Source: Chryseobacterium indologenes (GTDB lineage: Bacteria; Bacteroidota; Bacteroidia; Flavobacteriales; Weeksellaceae). From it: a stretch of 64,000 bases of DNA. Numbering within the stretch: position 1 is the stretch's first letter; the number at the start of each line of letters is the position of its first letter. This document shows, in pieces, positions 24,230 to 33,634 of the stretch. The translations under genes were made by a program, and so were the position numbers. The notes below the pieces were generated by a model. The model saw only the letters and a list, made by a program, of their open reading frames with translations. It was not told where the DNA came from and ran no database searches. The stretch spans positions 34,811 through 98,810 of the forward strand of contig LAZY01000053.1 of the NCBI GenBank assembly GCA_001013295.1. The letters are read 5' to 3'.

Positions 24230-27016
24230 ATGAGAAATAAAAAAACTATTGTTTCAGCCTCTGTTCTGTTTTTCCTAGGAGTTTCTGCTTACGGACAGGA
24301 AAAGGACAGCATCAAAATAAAAAAAGACAGTGTAAAGACGAATAATGTAGAAGAAGTGGTCATCCTGGGATCAAGAGGAGGGGCAAGGTCTAAAGTAGAC
24401 AGTCCGGTACCTGTAGATGTATTCAACATCAAGGAATCGTCAGTCATTTTACCACAGAATAATATCGGTCAGATTCTGAATGCTATAGCACCTTCTTTTA
24501 CTTCTACCATTCAGACGAATTCAGATGGGACAGACCATTTGGATCCTGCCCAGTTGAGAGGATTAGGACCGGATCAGGTATTGGTTTTGGTGAATGGAAA
24601 GAGAAGACATACCTCAGCACTGGTGAATGTGAACGGAACACCAGGACGTGGAACCGTAGGAACCGACCTTAATGCCATTCCTGCTTTTGCTTTAAACAGA
24701 ATTGAAGTATTGAGAGACGGTGCGGCAGCACAATATGGTTCTGATGCCATCGCCGGAGTTATGAACCTTGAACTTAAAAGAGATACAGGCAAACTGGCGG
24801 GGCAGATCAGCTATGGTGGAAACTTAACCCCTGCAGCCAATGATCATACCGGAGATTTTGACGGCCAGAATATTCAGTTGGATTTGAACTATGGAAGTAA
24901 AATCGGGACAAGGGGTGGTTTTTTTAATATTACCTGGTCTTCACAATTCAGAAATCCTACTTATAGGGCGGGAACGGAAAGCGCTCCTATTTACAATCCG
25001 TATAACGCCATTGAAAGACGTGCACTGAATGACGGAGTAAATCTTTCTTCACTATTTAATAACATCGGAAATACTTCCAATGCCCAGCAGCTGGTTAACT
25101 ATATTCACCAGTATGCTCAGAATGTAGGATATTTCTCCCAGACTCTGCAGAATAATATTCAAGGGGCCAATACCATTGCAGCCTTACAAAATGTCCTGAA
25201 ATCCGGAAACTTTTCCAGAGATCAGCTTAATTATTTTACGGATCAGGAACTGGCTTACAGAGGACTGACCAGAAAAGACTTTAATATGCAGGTAGGACAG
25301 TCTAAGCTCAATAATCATCAGCTTTTCATTAATGCTGAATTACCTATCAGTGATGACTGGAAAGCATATACTTTTGGTGGATATAGTCTGAGACATGGTA
25401 CCTCGGGTGGTTTCTACCGAAGACCTAGTGAAAGCAGAACCTTTACAGGGTTATATCCTGACGGGTATCTTCCACAGATCAGTACCGATATTCAGGATAT
25501 ATCACTGGCTGCAGGAATCAAAGGAAAATGGGAAGGCTGGCATATTGATTTAAGCAATACATTTGGGCAGAACTCTTTTACGTATAATATCGGAAATACA
25601 GGAAATACCTCATTGCGATTTGCTTCTCCCAGAGAATTTAATGCGGGAGGTTTAAGATTTACTCAAAATACGATCAATTTAGATTTTTCTAAAAAATACG
25701 ATGTCTGGGAAGGATTGAATGTTGCTTTCGGAGGTGAGCACCGTTTTGAAAACTTCAAAATGACTGCAGGAGAAGAAGCTTCCTATGCCACCTACGATGT
25801 TTTTGGAAATGTATGGAATGGAAACTCCCAAAGGCCTACAGATTTCTTTGGAGCATCACTTCCGGGTGGTTCTCAGGTGTTCAGCGGGTTTAAACCTGAA
25901 AATGCTGTGAATAAAAACAGACAGTCTGTAGCCGCTTATGCAGATGTTGAATTTAATTTCACCAACTGGCTTTTGGTAGATGCTGCGGCGAGATATGAAA
26001 ATTATTCGGATTTCGGTTCTACTTTCAATTATAAACTGGCTTCAAGAATCAAGGTTGCTCCTGATTTTAATGTAAGACTGGCAGGTTCTACGGGATTCAG
26101 AGCCCCATCTATTCACCAGATTTATTATAATGTGACCTCTACCTTGTTTGTAACATCCCCTCAGCTTCCAATTGGACAGCTTCTGGAGGTGGGAACTTTC
26201 AGTAATGATTCACAGATCGCCGGATTGCTGGGAATACCCAAACTGAAACAGGAGACTTCAAAATCTGCGAGTGTAGGATTTACCTATAAAATACCATCCG
26301 TTAACTTAACATTTACCGCTGATGGGTATTTTACAAGAATTGATAACAGAATTCTTCTTACGGACCAATTCTTAAAATCAGCTGTATCAGATGAAGCTAA
26401 ACAGGTTTATGAAAAACTTGGAGTGAATGCAGCACAGTTTTTTACCAATGCGATTGATACGGAAACGAAAGGGCTGGATGTGGTTATTTCTCATAATGCA
26501 AGATTTTCAGGCATAAAACTGGATAACAATTTCGCCATCAACCTCAACCAGACGAAACAGGTGGGAGCTATTCATTCTTCCGGACTTTTACAGGCTCCGG
26601 AACTGGAAAAAGTATACTTCTCTGAAAAATCCAGAGTATATCTGGAAGAGGCAGTGCCTAGAGTAAAAGCAAGTCTTTCTCATACCCTTGGATGGAAGAA
26701 CGCAAGTTTCTATCTGAGAAATACCTATTTCGGAAAAGTAACAGGAGCAGACGTTTTGGATGCGAATGGAGACGGTATTATAGATTTCAATGAGCACCAG
26801 AAAATAGGGGATAAGATTATTACCGACATTTCCGTAGCTTATCAGTTTACCAAAAATATAGGATTAACGCTGGGAGTCAATAATCTGTTCGATATTTATC
26901 CTACCAGAAATCTTCCTGCTTCAAGCAATAATGATCAGTTTATCTATTCCCGTTCCACCTCTCAGTTCGGGCAGAACGGAAGATATGTTTTCAGCAGACT
27001 TAATTTTAATTTCTAA
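24230..27016 (+). CDS. TonB-dependent outer-membrane receptor
   Basis: A 928-residue receptor from the start at 24230, which gives a proper signal peptide (RNKKTIVSASVLFFLGVSAYGQ); an ATG eight codons upstream is possible. A short linker with the TonB box region (VEEVVILGSRGG) leads into the plug domain (LRGLGPDQVLVLVNGKRRHTS, FALNRIEVLRDGAAAQYGSDAIAGVMNL), then a beta-barrel that ends in Phe (RLNFNF). It lacks the carboxypeptidase-like SusC extension, so a siderophore or similar ligand is more likely than a glycan. The N-terminal half of the plug has a TPGRGTVGTDLNAIP insert. Monocistronic; no partner identifies the ligand. Confidence 0.9.
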   Translation: MRNKKTIVSASVLFFLGVSAYGQEKDSIKIKKDSVKTNNVEEVVILGSRGGARSKVDSPVPVDVFNIKESSVILPQNNIGQILNAIAPSFTSTIQTNSDGTDHLDPAQLRGLGPDQVLVLVNGKRRHTSALVNVNGTPGRGTVGTDLNAIPAFALNRIEVLRDGAAAQYGSDAIAGVMNLELKRDTGKLAGQISYGGNLTPAANDHTGDFDGQNIQLDLNYGSKIGTRGGFFNITWSSQFRNPTYRAGTESAPIYNPYNAIERRALNDGVNLSSLFNNIGNTSNAQQLVNYIHQYAQNVGYFSQTLQNNIQGANTIAALQNVLKSGNFSRDQLNYFTDQELAYRGLTRKDFNMQVGQSKLNNHQLFINAELPISDDWKAYTFGGYSLRHGTSGGFYRRPSESRTFTGLYPDGYLPQISTDIQDISLAAGIKGKWEGWHIDLSNTFGQNSFTYNIGNTGNTSLRFASPREFNAGGLRFTQNTINLDFSKKYDVWEGLNVAFGGEHRFENFKMTAGEEASYATYDVFGNVWNGNSQRPTDFFGASLPGGSQVFSGFKPENAVNKNRQSVAAYADVEFNFTNWLLVDAAARYENYSDFGSTFNYKLASRIKVAPDFNVRLAGSTGFRAPSIHQIYYNVTSTLFVTSPQLPIGQLLEVGTFSNDSQIAGLLGIPKLKQETSKSASVGFTYKIPSVNLTFTADGYFTRIDNRILLTDQFLKSAVSDEAKQVYEKLGVNAAQFFTNAIDTETKGLDVVISHNARFSGIKLDNNFAINLNQTKQVGAIHSSGLLQAPELEKVYFSEKSRVYLEEAVPRVKASLSHTLGWKNASFYLRNTYFGKVTGADVLDANGDGIIDFNEHQKIGDKIITDISVAYQFTKNIGLTLGVNNLFDIYPTRNLPASSNNDQFIYSRSTSQFGQNGRYVFSRLNFNF

Positions 27017-27035
27017 TCAACTTTATATTTTTGAA

Positions 27036-27070
27036 AAAAACGGTTCCAAAATCATGGAACCGTTTTTGTT
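27036..27070 (+). terminator. Terminator of the TonB receptor
   Basis: AAAAACGGTTCCA pairs with TGGAACCGTTTTT across a six-base loop, followed by TTTTTT. Confidence 0.88.
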
Positions 27071-27238
27071 TTTTATCATCTAAAGCATGTAATTTTTTTA
27101 AGATGAAAAAAGAGATAATGTATATGTTTTACTTTTTGAGAGAAAAGAAAAGCACCAAATTTACTATGTGGTTAAAATAAGTTTGAGTAATGAGAAGTCT
27201 ATTTTTTGAAACGCAAAGCTTTATCTCTTTATATCATA

Positions 27239-27347
27239 TTTTTAAGGAAGCTAAGAAGGGCGACTTTGTCGCTGATGAAGCTTCATAGATATACGTTCGC
27301 TTAGAAAGAATCAATGAAATTGATTCCATGCTTTGCCTCCTTAAAAT
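27239..27347. repeat. Palindromic intergenic element with terminal inverted repeats
   Basis: Its ends are imperfect inverted repeats (TTTAAGGAAGCTAAG at 27241-27255 and CTTTGCCTCCTTAAAA at 27331-27346). Inside are three hairpins in a row: GCGAC-TTT-GTCGC (27260-27272), the palindrome ATGAAGCTTCAT (27275-27286) and GAATCAAT-GAA-ATTGATTC (27308-27326). This looks like a non-coding MITE or REP-like element. The rest of the 27071-27427 gap is AT-rich and empty. Confidence 0.6.
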
Positions 27348-27427
27348 AATACATCATAACAATAATTTCTTTGAATCTAAAAAAATCAGAATAATTTACT
27401 TTCATTTCATCAACTTCCTATAAAAAT

Positions 27428-28078
27428 CTATTCCCATTTTTTCAGTTCATAAGCTGCTTCCCAGAAATGATATTCCATTCGTGAGGCCATGATAAAAGCT
27501 TCCGTCATCTTCTGCCTGGTTGCCTCAGTACTGTTTTCCGCTATTGTATCACAGATCGCGATAGCTTGATCTACTGCTGCTGCAAATTCCTCTCCGGCAT
27601 AGGTGTCAATCCATTTTTCATAAGGATTGTTCACGGTATTTTGTGTACGGTAAATATAATCTCCGACTTCCCTGTAGATCCAGAAACAAGGAAGCACTGC
27701 TGCAACGGCAATTTCTACAGATTCCAGTGCTGCAGTGCTTCTCAGGAAGTGAATATAATGATGACAGGCAGGCTGTAAAATACCTTTATCATTAAGTCCG
27801 AAATCTTTAAAATAGGACTCGTGTAAGGCATTTTCCACGACAATTGCATTTTCAGCAAAACGCATAAAGGCAAGCACATCCTGAAGATCAGTAATCTTTG
27901 CAGCAATCAGGGAGAGGGTTCTTCCGAAGTGTTCCAGATACAAAGAATCCTGAGCCATATAAAAACGGAATTTCTCCTGGGGTAAGGCCCCTTCCGATAA
28001 TTCTTTGATAAAAGGCATTTTGAGAATAGACTCATAGAGTTCTTCTATTGTTTGCCAGGTGTGTTCAGACCATTTCAT
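27428..28078 (-). CDS. tenA: Thiaminase II / aminopyrimidine aminohydrolase TenA
   Basis: A 216-residue all-helical protein of the TenA family: FIKELSEGALPQEKFRFYMAQDSLYL near the start, the PCFWIYREVGDYI motif with the nucleophilic Cys near 132, and ENPY/KWIDTYAGEEF after it. It recovers aminopyrimidine from degraded thiamin for use by ThiD. Its start overlaps the end of thiD by 14 bases; it is the last gene of the TPP-riboswitch operon and so makes the cluster a salvage route. Confidence 0.93.
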   Translation of the reverse strand: MKWSEHTWQTIEELYESILKMPFIKELSEGALPQEKFRFYMAQDSLYLEHFGRTLSLIAAKITDLQDVLAFMRFAENAIVVENALHESYFKDFGLNDKGILQPACHHYIHFLRSTAALESVEIAVAAVLPCFWIYREVGDYIYRTQNTVNNPYEKWIDTYAGEEFAAAVDQAIAICDTIAENSTEATRQKMTEAFIMASRMEYHFWEAAYELKKWE

Positions 28079-28898
28079 TTTTGATCAGTTTTTGAGGGTT
28101 AAAAAAGTGATTAAGCGGACCGTTTCCGTGTCCTGTTTGTACATCGATTCCGTTTTTGATGGCCTGGTAAATATATTCCTGGCCCAAAGAGACAGCTTCA
28201 TACAAGGTTTTCCCTTGGGCGATATAAGCTGTTATTGCAGAAGACAGTGTACAGCCGGAACCATGTGTGTTATTGGTGTCAAACTTAGCCGTTTCAAAAG
28301 AATGAAAGACCTCGTTTTCATCATAGAATAGGGAAGTGATCGTTGAGGTTTCCTGATGACCTCCTTTCAGAAGAATCGTTTTACAGCCTAGTTTTTTTAT
28401 TTTTTCTCCAGCTGTATATAGATCTTCCAATGTTTCTACTTTCATATCGGCTAAAATGGCCGCTTCATCCATATTGGGCGTGATGACATCAGCAATAGGG
28501 AAGAGTTGATCCGTAATAGCAGTGATCGTTTCTTCTTCGATCAGTCGGTGTCCGCTGGTTGCTACCATAACGGGATCGAATACGATAGGTATTTTTTTAT
28601 ACTGTGCTAAAGTGGAAACAATGGTCTCCACCAATTGCGGAGTATGAACCATTCCGATTTTAATAGCATCCGGAACAATATCCTCCAGGATAGCCCGGAT
28701 CTGATCAGCTACTGCTTCTACAGGAATCGGGTAGATGGCCCGTACGCCCTGCGTATTCTGTACAGGTAAAGCTGTTAAAACTGATGTGGAAAAGCAACCT
28801 AATGCCGAAGCTGTTTTAATATCAGCCTGGATGCCTGCTCCGCCACTTCCGTCAAAACCGGCAATGGTAAGTACTGACGGGTATTTGTATTTTATCAT
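28065..28898 (-). CDS. thiD: Hydroxymethylpyrimidine / phosphomethylpyrimidine kinase ThiD
   Basis: A 277-residue ribokinase-like kinase: LTIAGFDGSGGAGIQADIKTAS at the start (HMP binding), DPVMVATSGH in the middle and NNTHGSGCTLSSAITAYIA with the anion-hole GSGC motif and catalytic base Asp/Cys region. It phosphorylates HMP twice to HMP-PP in the cytosol. Its start overlaps the thiE stop by four bases, so translation is likely coupled. Confidence 0.95.
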   Translation of the reverse strand: MIKYKYPSVLTIAGFDGSGGAGIQADIKTASALGCFSTSVLTALPVQNTQGVRAIYPIPVEAVADQIRAILEDIVPDAIKIGMVHTPQLVETIVSTLAQYKKIPIVFDPVMVATSGHRLIEEETITAITDQLFPIADVITPNMDEAAILADMKVETLEDLYTAGEKIKKLGCKTILLKGGHQETSTITSLFYDENEVFHSFETAKFDTNNTHGSGCTLSSAITAYIAQGKTLYEAVSLGQEYIYQAIKNGIDVQTGHGNGPLNHFFNPQKLIKNEMV

Positions 28899-29530
28899 TT
28901 TAAAATTTCATTTTTTAATTCATAGGCTGCTTTCTGAGGATCTTCTGCACCGCATATTGCAGAAACTACAGCGAGGCAGTCGGCTCCTGCATTGATAACC
29001 GCTTTTGCATTTCCAAGATGAATATTGCCAATCGCTACAAGTGGTTTTTCTGTAAGCTGTCTGATTTTGGAAATTCCTTCAAGACCCCATTCTGTAACGG
29101 TATCTGTCTTTGTATCTGTTTTAAATACGGGGCTTATTCCCAGATAATCAGATACAGCAGTATGCTCGTTGTCAAGCTGTGATAAATGTTCAATAGAATA
29201 GCCGATCATCTTATTTTTGGTAAAAAGATGCTGTCTCAGTTGAATGGGTGGTGTATCACTGTTCCCAACGTGGATGCCTGCTGAGTTTACTTTTTCAGCA
29301 ACTTCAATATGGTCATTGATGATGAGGGGGATATTGTATTTATCCGTAATTTCGATAAGCTGTCTTGCTTTTTGAAGGAAAAGTTCTGTACTATCATTTT
29401 TTTCACGTAACTGGATAATATCTACTCCGCCAAGAATAGCCTGTTCTGCTACTTTCAGAAAGTTTTTCCCCCTACAGTCAGCTTCAGAAATTACCAGATA
29501 CAACTGATAAGGAAAAGTATATAAACTCAT
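28895..29530 (-). CDS. thiE: Thiamine-phosphate synthase ThiE
   Basis: A 211-residue TIM-barrel enzyme with GVDIIQLREKN near residue 35, NDHIEVAEKVNSAGIHVGN and the C-terminal phosphate-binding AGADCLAVVSAI block. It joins HMP-PP and thiazole phosphate to form thiamin phosphate. It overlaps both neighbours by four bases (thiM upstream, thiD downstream). Compared with E. coli ThiE the length is normal. Confidence 0.93.
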   Translation of the reverse strand: MSLYTFPYQLYLVISEADCRGKNFLKVAEQAILGGVDIIQLREKNDSTELFLQKARQLIEITDKYNIPLIINDHIEVAEKVNSAGIHVGNSDTPPIQLRQHLFTKNKMIGYSIEHLSQLDNEHTAVSDYLGISPVFKTDTKTDTVTEWGLEGISKIRQLTEKPLVAIGNIHLGNAKAVINAGADCLAVVSAICGAEDPQKAAYELKNEILK

Positions 29531-30324
29531 TTCTGACTGATTTTTAAATGACTGTTGAATTCCTCTTCCGTGATATTGTATAGTTTATCGATCAGGTTAA
29601 CCTGCAGGCTTCCGGGACCTTTACTTTCGTGGGCCGCAATTTCTCCTGCTATGCCAAGTAATGCCATTGCCGCTGCAACGCCCAGGGTTTTGTTTTCCGA
29701 ACATCCTATAAATGCTCCCGTCAACGCTGTGGCTGAACAGCCTAATCCTGTTACTTTTGTCATAAGGGGATGACCATTGCTGATAAAGAAACTTTGTTCA
29801 GGACTTATAATAATATCCGTTTCACCGGAAATACAGACTGTCGAATTGTATTGGCTGACCAGAATCTGAGCAGCATCTACAGCATCATTGCTGGCAGCTG
29901 TACTGTCTACTCCTTTGGTCACAGTTGTATTGATCTTAGCCAGGGCAATAATTTCAGAAGCGTTCCCTCTGATAACGCTTGGGTGGTATTCTAGCAGCTG
30001 ATGGAGAATCTGATCCCGAAAAGAGGTTGCACCTGCCCCAACAGGATCCAAAACCCATGGTTTGTGAATCTCATTAGCTGTTTCGGCTGCCATAATCATA
30101 GATTCAGACCAGTATTCGTCAAGAGTACCAATATTAATGACTACTGAATGAGCAATATTGATCATTTCTCTGATTTCAGATTTTGCGTGGGCCATAATAG
30201 GTGAGGCGCCTGCAGCCAAAAGGGCATTGGCTGTATTGTTCATCACTACATAATTGGTGATATTGTGAACCAGCGGAGACGTTTGTTTTACAAGCTGAAC
30301 TTGTTGCCAGAGTACTTTTTCCAT
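29527..30324 (-). CDS. thiM: Hydroxyethylthiazole kinase ThiM
   Basis: A 265-residue ribokinase-like kinase with PLVHNITNYVVMNNTANALLA near the start, DPVGAGA in the middle and VTGLGCSATALTGAF (anion hole and catalytic Cys/GC motif). It phosphorylates the thiazole unit salvaged from thiamin breakdown. It is the first gene after the TPP riboswitch. With thiE, thiD and tenA it completes a salvage set; no thiC, thiG or thiH is present in the window. Confidence 0.95.
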   Translation of the reverse strand: MEKVLWQQVQLVKQTSPLVHNITNYVVMNNTANALLAAGASPIMAHAKSEIREMINIAHSVVINIGTLDEYWSESMIMAAETANEIHKPWVLDPVGAGATSFRDQILHQLLEYHPSVIRGNASEIIALAKINTTVTKGVDSTAASNDAVDAAQILVSQYNSTVCISGETDIIISPEQSFFISNGHPLMTKVTGLGCSATALTGAFIGCSENKTLGVAAAMALLGIAGEIAAHESKGPGSLQVNLIDKLYNITEEEFNSHLKISQK

Positions 30325-30393
30325 TGTTTATGATTAAAATAAAAATAGCTTCAGGAAAAATCCAAAACAAAAGTACATTGGTCTGGCCATGTA

Positions 30394-30479
30394 GTCTTGC
30401 TTTTCCCTACGTCGGTGTCAGCCGTATCAGGTTCAAAGGGACTCTCTCAATTCTTTTCAGAATACCCCTAAAGCAAGAC
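30394..30479 (-). promoter_or_regulatory. TPP riboswitch
   Basis: On the minus strand the RNA has the thi-box elements: GGGGT near the 5' end, CCCTTTGAACCTGAT in the pyrimidine-sensing arm and the CGTAGGGAA block in the pyrophosphate-sensing arm. A perfect 10-base P1 stem closes it (GTCTTGCTTT at 30479-30470 on the minus strand with AAAGCAAGAC at 30403-30394). It lies 70 bases upstream of thiM. I see no clear terminator hairpin after it, so control of translation is more likely than of transcription. Confidence 0.95.
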
Positions 30480-30508
30480 AAATGTATAAAAATTTTCAGA
30501 GCAGGCAA
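30479..30508 (-). promoter_or_regulatory. Promoter of the thiamin salvage operon
   Basis: TTG (30508 to 30506), a 19-base spacer and TACATTTG (30486 to 30479). The last base of the -7 box is the first base of the P1 stem as drawn, so the real transcript probably carries a shorter P1. Confidence 0.7.
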
Positions 30509-30538
30509 AACCTGTAAAATATCTGAAGAAGAAGTTTT

Positions 30539-32380
30539 TTATCTTTCTACCAGTTCTTTCACCTGTTCTCCGTAAAAATCGGTTTTTGTGGTTGTAATCT
30601 TCAGCAGTTCATACCATTTTCTGAATGCTCCGATAAAGACAATAAGCATCAGGATCATTGCGGTAACGGCTAAAGTTGCCAACAGATACTGTTCTTTGGG
30701 AATATAGATAGTGGCGACCTGAAGATACCCTGCCCAGAAGGTAATAATCGCCATAAAGACTCCCGGAATAGCTGAGCACAATGCATATTTCCCTCTGTTC
30801 ATCCTGATCAGCATTGTGGTACAGACGATAAGTCCGCAGGCTGCCAGCAGCTGATTGCTGATGCCAAATAAAGGCCAGATGCTGCTCACATTTCCGGTGT
30901 ATACCAGATAACCCCAGGCAAAAGTAAAGAGCAAACTGCTGATGATAATCCCCGGAATCCAGTTTTTATCATTGAATTTAGGAATCACAGAGCCCAGCAT
31001 TTCCTGTAAAAAGAAACGTCCTACTCGTGTTCCTGCATCAATGGCGGTGAGGATAAATACTGCTTCAAACATAATGGCAAAATTATACCAGTAAGCCGTC
31101 AGTTGATCCATATACGGTATTTTATTAAAAATATGAGCCATTCCCACAGCAAGAGAAACGGCACCACCAGTCCTTCCATGCAGATCAATGCCAATCTTTT
31201 GGGAGTAATAGTCAATATCCACTTCATGAAGGGCAGGATGGGCTGCCAGAAAGGCATCGTAGGATTCTTTAGGAGTATTGATGGCAAAATAATCTCCAGG
31301 CATCAGAGTACAAGCGGCAATCAGGGCCATCAGTGCTACAAAGCCTTCAACAAGCATCGCACCGTAACCTACAAAAAGAATTTCTCTTTCTCTGTTGAGC
31401 ATTTTAGGAGTAGTTCCGGTAGCAATGACAGCGTGGAACCCTGAAATAGCGCCACAAGCGATCACAATAAAAATAAAGGGAAGTACAGGACCTCCTATAA
31501 CAGGGCCTCCACCATTAATGAATGCAGTAAGGGCGGGCATCTGTATGGTTGGATGAATCACAATAACTCCTACAGCCAGCATAATAATGGTTCCGATCTT
31601 TAAGTAAGTGGAAAGATAATCTCTCGGAACTAAAAGAAGCCATACCGGAAGAACGGAAGCCAGAAAACCATATAGAGGAATCGCGATCGAAATGGTTTTA
31701 ATATCCCAGGAAAATAAATGGTTTATGGCAGGGTTCTGCATAAGATCATGCCCACCAATAATACCTGCAATCAAAAGGATGCCCCCCAGAATACTGGCAA
31801 AGAGAACACTGTTCTTTTTATAACGCATGATCAATCCCATGATCACAGCAATTGGCATCGTGATCACCACGGTAAAAAGAGACCATGAAGCCTCATGCAT
31901 TGCATTGATACAAGCCAGCGATAAACCTGCCAGGGTAAGAATAAGAATGAATAAAATGGCAAAACCTGCTACAGTTCCTGTTGTTTTACCAATTTCCTTT
32001 GAGGCAATGGTCGCAAGACTCTGGCCTTTGTGTCTTACCGAAGCAAATAATACAACCATATCATGTACGCCTCCGCCCAATACACATCCTATTAAGATCC
32101 ATAAAGCTCCGGGAAGATAGCCGAACTGTGCTGCCAGAACAGGCCCTACCAATGGACCAGCTGCTGCAATAGCCGCAAAATGATGCCCAAAGAGTACATT
32201 TTTATTGGTGGCAACATAGTCCTTCCCATCTGCAAATTCAATGGCGGGAGTTGTATTATTGTCATTAAGCCGTAATACTTTATTAGCCATGAAGATGCCG
32301 TAAATACGATAAGCAATCGCAAAAATAAGTATTGATACAAATATTAAAGTAAGAGCGTTTATATTATCCAGTATCTCCAT
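30539..32380 (-). CDS. cstA: Carbon starvation protein A family transporter
   Basis: A 613-residue membrane protein with some 15-16 hydrophobic segments. It has the CstA signatures FGHHFAAIAAAGPLVGPVLAAQ near residue 65, GGGVHDMVVLFASVRHKGQS, and ACGAISGFHAVIATGTTPKML in the middle, and TRVGRFFLQEM further on. CstA and BtsT import peptides or pyruvate with protons. The E. coli protein has about 700 residues; this shorter form is common in Bacteroidota. It ends 31 bases before the promoter of the thi operon and is a separate unit. The 197-base upstream gap is very AT-rich without a clear -7 box. Confidence 0.9.
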   Translation of the reverse strand: MEILDNINALTLIFVSILIFAIAYRIYGIFMANKVLRLNDNNTTPAIEFADGKDYVATNKNVLFGHHFAAIAAAGPLVGPVLAAQFGYLPGALWILIGCVLGGGVHDMVVLFASVRHKGQSLATIASKEIGKTTGTVAGFAILFILILTLAGLSLACINAMHEASWSLFTVVITMPIAVIMGLIMRYKKNSVLFASILGGILLIAGIIGGHDLMQNPAINHLFSWDIKTISIAIPLYGFLASVLPVWLLLVPRDYLSTYLKIGTIIMLAVGVIVIHPTIQMPALTAFINGGGPVIGGPVLPFIFIVIACGAISGFHAVIATGTTPKMLNREREILFVGYGAMLVEGFVALMALIAACTLMPGDYFAINTPKESYDAFLAAHPALHEVDIDYYSQKIGIDLHGRTGGAVSLAVGMAHIFNKIPYMDQLTAYWYNFAIMFEAVFILTAIDAGTRVGRFFLQEMLGSVIPKFNDKNWIPGIIISSLLFTFAWGYLVYTGNVSSIWPLFGISNQLLAACGLIVCTTMLIRMNRGKYALCSAIPGVFMAIITFWAGYLQVATIYIPKEQYLLATLAVTAMILMLIVFIGAFRKWYELLKITTTKTDFYGEQVKELVER

Positions 32381-32577
32381 ATCTTGATTTTTATTGGTTA
32401 ATAATTGAAAGTATTGACTTTTTTATTATAAATAATTTAAATAAAAGCCAAGTTAATTATTTTGTATATAAAAATAATGGATATGTATACTAAATTAGCA
32501 AAGTTGTAATAGGTTTATATATAATGCTTTGATTATTATATTTTTAATATTTGTTTTTTATTGATGTATATATATTG

Positions 32578-33612
32578 TTATTTCTTCTGTGAAATAATAA
32601 AGTCTACCATTTGATCAGTCATTTTATCGAGATCATTTTTATCCGTTGTTGAAAAGCCGTGAACTCCATTTTCAATGATCATCAGGTCAGTCTGAACTTT
32701 GGCTCTTTTTAATTTGCGGTGAAGCTTTTTTGCCTGGTTTAAAGGAACTACTTTATCTTTATTCCCCTGTACAATAAGAGTAGGAACAGCTCCTGAAATA
32801 AAATTAACGGGTGATATGGTTTTTAAATACTCAATTGCTTTCTGTTGGTCCTTATTTAAATCATAGCCGGACATTCCCTTTACAAGTCCTTGCTGTAAAT
32901 CAACAATCTTTTTGGAAATCATTCTGACCATAGAAACAGGAATTGTTCCCAATTCGGTATGGAAAAGTTTATTCAGATCGGCAGGGCCATAATGATCGAT
33001 TACATAATTGACTTTTGAAGAATAAGAAGAAAGTCCGGGATTGCCGATAAACGTATTATCCAGAGTATAGGCTGCCATTAAAGAAAGGTGAGCTCCCGCC
33101 GAAGCTCCGAAAAGCCCGATATTATTCGTGTCAAAATTATATTTTTCTGCATTTTGTCTCACCCATCTCACAGCGTCCTTGGTATCTTCCAGAGGTAACG
33201 GAAAATGAGTAGTCTCATTCAGAAGGGTATAATTGATGCTGATCACAGCATATTGTTTAGGCAATAGTTTTTTGATGGTGGTTTCAACATAATCATCCGC
33301 ATGGATCACTTTGTCACCTTCTATCCAGCCTCCGCCATGCACATAGATCAGTACCGGAAGTTTTTCTGTCGGTAGATTTTTAGGCCTATAAAGATCCAGG
33401 AGAATAGGATTTCCTTTTCTGTTGGTTTTGTATATAATATCTTCAGAAACTGTCGCAATTTCCGGGAGAAGTGTACTTTTTACCCGTGGTGCCTGAGCAG
33501 GCCCCTGTGAAAAAGACTGTGAAAAAAGTAAATTGGAAAAGCTTAAAAATAAAATAAAAAACAGGTTTGTAATAAACCTGTAATTTGATATGTTGTATTT
33601 AGATGAATTCAT
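32578..33612 (-). CDS. Secreted alpha/beta hydrolase, HSL-type esterase
   Basis: A 344-residue protein with a signal peptide (hydrophobic segment about 14-32, cleaved near FSQSFSQ). It has the oxyanion-hole HGGGW motif (about 92-96), the nucleophile elbow GASAGA (Ser near 171), Asp in VQGNKDKVVP and His in NGVHGF near 318. This is a lipase/esterase or feruloyl-esterase-like enzyme of the hormone-sensitive-lipase group, in the periplasm or outside. Substrate unknown. It follows the DUF3037 gene by 22 bases on the same strand. Confidence 0.85.
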   Translation of the reverse strand: MNSSKYNISNYRFITNLFFILFLSFSNLLFSQSFSQGPAQAPRVKSTLLPEIATVSEDIIYKTNRKGNPILLDLYRPKNLPTEKLPVLIYVHGGGWIEGDKVIHADDYVETTIKKLLPKQYAVISINYTLLNETTHFPLPLEDTKDAVRWVRQNAEKYNFDTNNIGLFGASAGAHLSLMAAYTLDNTFIGNPGLSSYSSKVNYVIDHYGPADLNKLFHTELGTIPVSMVRMISKKIVDLQQGLVKGMSGYDLNKDQQKAIEYLKTISPVNFISGAVPTLIVQGNKDKVVPLNQAKKLHRKLKRAKVQTDLMIIENGVHGFSTTDKNDLDKMTDQMVDFIISQKK

Positions 33613-33634
33613 AATAAACTTTTTTAGAAATGTG

